From NCBI GenBank assembly GCA_905479475.1, contig CAJQMT010000036.1, positions 1-52,983 of the forward strand: DNA of 52,983 nucleotides, read 5' to 3'. The position numbers were made by a program, and so were the translations under genes. Source of the stretch: an uncultured Flavobacteriaceae bacterium (GTDB lineage Bacteria > Bacteroidota > Bacteroidia > Flavobacteriales > Flavobacteriaceae). Shown here piece by piece: positions 51,759-52,983 of this stretch (position 1 is its first letter; every line of letters starts with the position of its first letter). The notes under the pieces are model-generated. The model ran no database searches. It saw only the letters and a list, made by a program, of their open reading frames with translations, and was not told the origin of the DNA.

Positions 51759-52571
51759 TTATTTTTGAATTTTAAAATCTGCTCTATTAACGGTTAAACC
51801 AGCTAAAGAATAATCTTCGCCACTATCGTTTGTAGATATACCATACCCAGCACGTGCAACATAAAAAGTAAGTATTGCATTTTGTGGAAATTCAGCTAAA
51901 TCTTGGGCCGTAATCGTATAATTACCATCATCTTGAGTTGTAATACCTTTTAAAAGAGGTGTTGATTTTTCATTAACAATACTTTCTTCTAATTGTGAAA
52001 GTGGATTATATTCGATACTAATCACAACACCATTTTCATTTTGATCATCAATATTCCAAATTACTTCGCTTCCAACGACTATTTTATCGTTTTGAAGTCC
52101 TAAAAATTCTGCTTTAACAATACTAGGGATGTAAGTACTTTCCACAGAATCCGAACTTGAAGAACTCTTACTAGTTCTTTTTGCCTCAATCTGATTCGAA
52201 CTCAATTCTACTTTGAAAGTGCTTCCAAAAATTTCTGACATATTATCAATGTTCACATTTGAATAACTTTTTTTAGCGACCTGTGAGTATTGACGATTTG
52301 TAAAACTAATTGTTTTTTGTTCAACTTTTAAAGCTAAAGGTGTTTTATCTCCTTTGATACTCGATGAAGCCATAAACGCTTCATTTGACAATGGTGTAGA
52401 AATACTTTGTACAATAACACTACCGTCTGTATCTGTATTAAGAAATTCAAAGTAATCATCAATAGATGCCACTTTGTTTTCTGTAACTACATTTGTTTCA
52501 ATTCCTTTATCATCTGAACACGAGATTAAAGAAAAGATACTTAAAACTGATATATAAATTATTTTTTTCAT
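51759..52571 (-). CDS. Surface-type lipoprotein of unknown function
   Basis: A 270-residue lipoprotein: MKKIIYISVLSIFSLISCSDDKG has its lipobox Cys at 18 followed by SDD, the Bacteroidota lipoprotein-export signal pattern. A Ser-rich linker lies near residue 135 (TSKSSSSSDSVES), followed by beta-type sequence (IPSIVKAEFLGLQNDKIVVGSEVIWNI, GNYTITAQDLAEFPQNAILTFYVARAGYG). No named domain recognised. It follows the edge-truncated gene by 11 nt and ends before a strong terminator. It is a possible substrate of the neighbouring Lnt-like enzyme; only position suggests this. Confidence 0.75.
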   Translation of the reverse strand: MKKIIYISVLSIFSLISCSDDKGIETNVVTENKVASIDDYFEFLNTDTDGSVIVQSISTPLSNEAFMASSSIKGDKTPLALKVEQKTISFTNRQYSQVAKKSYSNVNIDNMSEIFGSTFKVELSSNQIEAKRTSKSSSSSDSVESTYIPSIVKAEFLGLQNDKIVVGSEVIWNIDDQNENGVVISIEYNPLSQLEESIVNEKSTPLLKGITTQDDGNYTITAQDLAEFPQNAILTFYVARAGYGISTNDSGEDYSLAGLTVNRADFKIQK

Positions 52572-52582
52572 CTTATTTTATT

Positions 52583-52983
52583 TTAACAATTATCTACTCT
52601 ATTTAATGACCATGTTGAAATACTAATTGAAGGTGCAGGATGGTAGTTTCCTTGGTGTATCCACATTGCTCTTCTTGAGGGATTAGACCCACTATACCAA
52701 GCACCACAGCCATCATGTAAATCTATTGTAATAGTGAAACTACCATTCTCAGGTATTTCAATATTCATAGTGCTATCATTATTATTTCCATCATTACTAC
52801 TATCCCATACAAAACTTTTTGTTCCTCCATCTCCATAACTACTACAACCTGTTGCTGTAATAGTAATATGACAGTAGCTAAGATTAGTATCTTGGTATAA
52901 ACTTGAAGGACTTGTTGCTTGTAATCCATTAAGAATATTAGCAATAGGCATAAATCCAAATTGTCTATTAGGAATTGCATACG
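52583..52983 (-). CDS. 3' end of an unidentified, probably exported protein (cut by window edge)
   Basis: The last 133 residues of a gene whose start lies beyond the window; the frame is open to the edge (YAIPNRQFGF precedes an internal Met). The visible part is rich in Ser, Thr, Gly and aromatic residues, with beta-strand patterns (CHITITATGCSSYGDGG, GSFTITIDLHDGCGAWYSG) and a C-terminal Cys, as in small secreted beta-sandwich proteins. I do not recognise it. Upstream partner of the lipoprotein gene (11-nt gap). Confidence 0.6.
   Translation of the reverse strand, partial: YAIPNRQFGFMPIANILNGLQATSPSSLYQDTNLSYCHITITATGCSSYGDGGTKSFVWDSSNDGNNNDSTMNIEIPENGSFTITIDLHDGCGAWYSGSNPSRRAMWIHQGNYHPAPSISISTWSLNRVDNC

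Noticed and set aside
1-52983. tRNA, rRNA, CRISPR arrays, prophage or IS transposase genes
   Set aside because: No TPsiC-like arm contexts, regularly spaced repeats or transposase motifs were noticed on either strand.

Overview
The window looks like a chromosomal segment of a marine member of the Flavobacteriaceae (Bacteroidota). The evidence is low GC, repeated TAnnTTTG promoter elements in place of sigma70 -10/-35 boxes, T9SS C-terminal sorting domains and a PorV-like protein, lipoproteins with acidic residues after the lipobox Cys, a split transhydrogenase (two alpha chains), and DUF2490, DUF4956 and DUF6787 proteins. No rRNA, tRNA, CRISPR array or intact transposase was seen. Family names are my recognition from sequence; no database search was run.

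Layout. 0-1.3 kb: remnants of a zinc-homeostasis locus (C-terminal half of a COG0523/CobW GTPase, a 5'-truncated MerC-like protein and a 5'-truncated Fur/Zur repressor). 1.4-6.1 kb: an Nramp-type transporter with substituted metal-site motifs, a DUF6787 protein, pssA, and a three-gene operon of VTC polyphosphate polymerase, DUF4956 membrane protein and DUF2490 barrel protein. 6.2-13.1 kb (+): YheT-type hydrolase, PorV-like protein coupled to lnt, then aminotransferase-proC-murB. 13.1-18.6 kb (-): a 1599-residue secreted GH81 beta-1,3-glucanase and a surface lipoprotein, a likely laminarin-use unit. 19-25 kb: accA, tgt-lptF/G, hemJ, a GT2 glycosyltransferase and recR. 25.2-31.6 kb: a sodium:solute symporter, pdxH, a sixA-ppx-cyclophilin operon, a lipoprotein, queE and folE. 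31.6-43.3 kb: hisS, pntA1-pntA2-pntB, nadC-YihY, rlmH, a PspC-like mini-protein, and pnuC-topB-GT4. 43.7-47.0 kb: an unknown secreted protein, a nitronate monooxygenase-like enzyme and a T9SS-exported subtilase.

47.0-53.0 kb is different. It is visibly more AT-rich (a few sampled lines: roughly 20-32% GC against about 35-38% just to the left) and holds accessory genes all on the minus strand: an alpha/beta hydrolase, a HemN-like radical SAM protein with an unusual CX7CX2C cluster motif, an HExxH protein, a second Lnt-like nitrilase, an LES-type lipoprotein and an edge-truncated protein. Three of these genes each carry one disrupting site: an A9 tract frameshift, an in-frame TAG and an in-frame TAA. 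I saw no comparable lesion elsewhere except in the zinc remnants at the far left. This is either a recently inactivated island, a patch of sequence errors, or a locus using slippage and read-through.

How the genes fit together. Several pathways recur: polyphosphate synthesis (VTC) and breakdown (Ppx); NAD(P) supply and use (pnuC, nadC, pntAB); queuosine (folE, queE, tgt); envelope biogenesis (pssA, lnt, murB, LptF/G); and T9SS-dependent secretion (PorV-like protein, GH81, subtilase). Many starts are settled by a TAnnTTTG element lying over the more upstream candidate start, and several of these elements end only 4-6 nt before the ATG, which suggests leaderless mRNAs.
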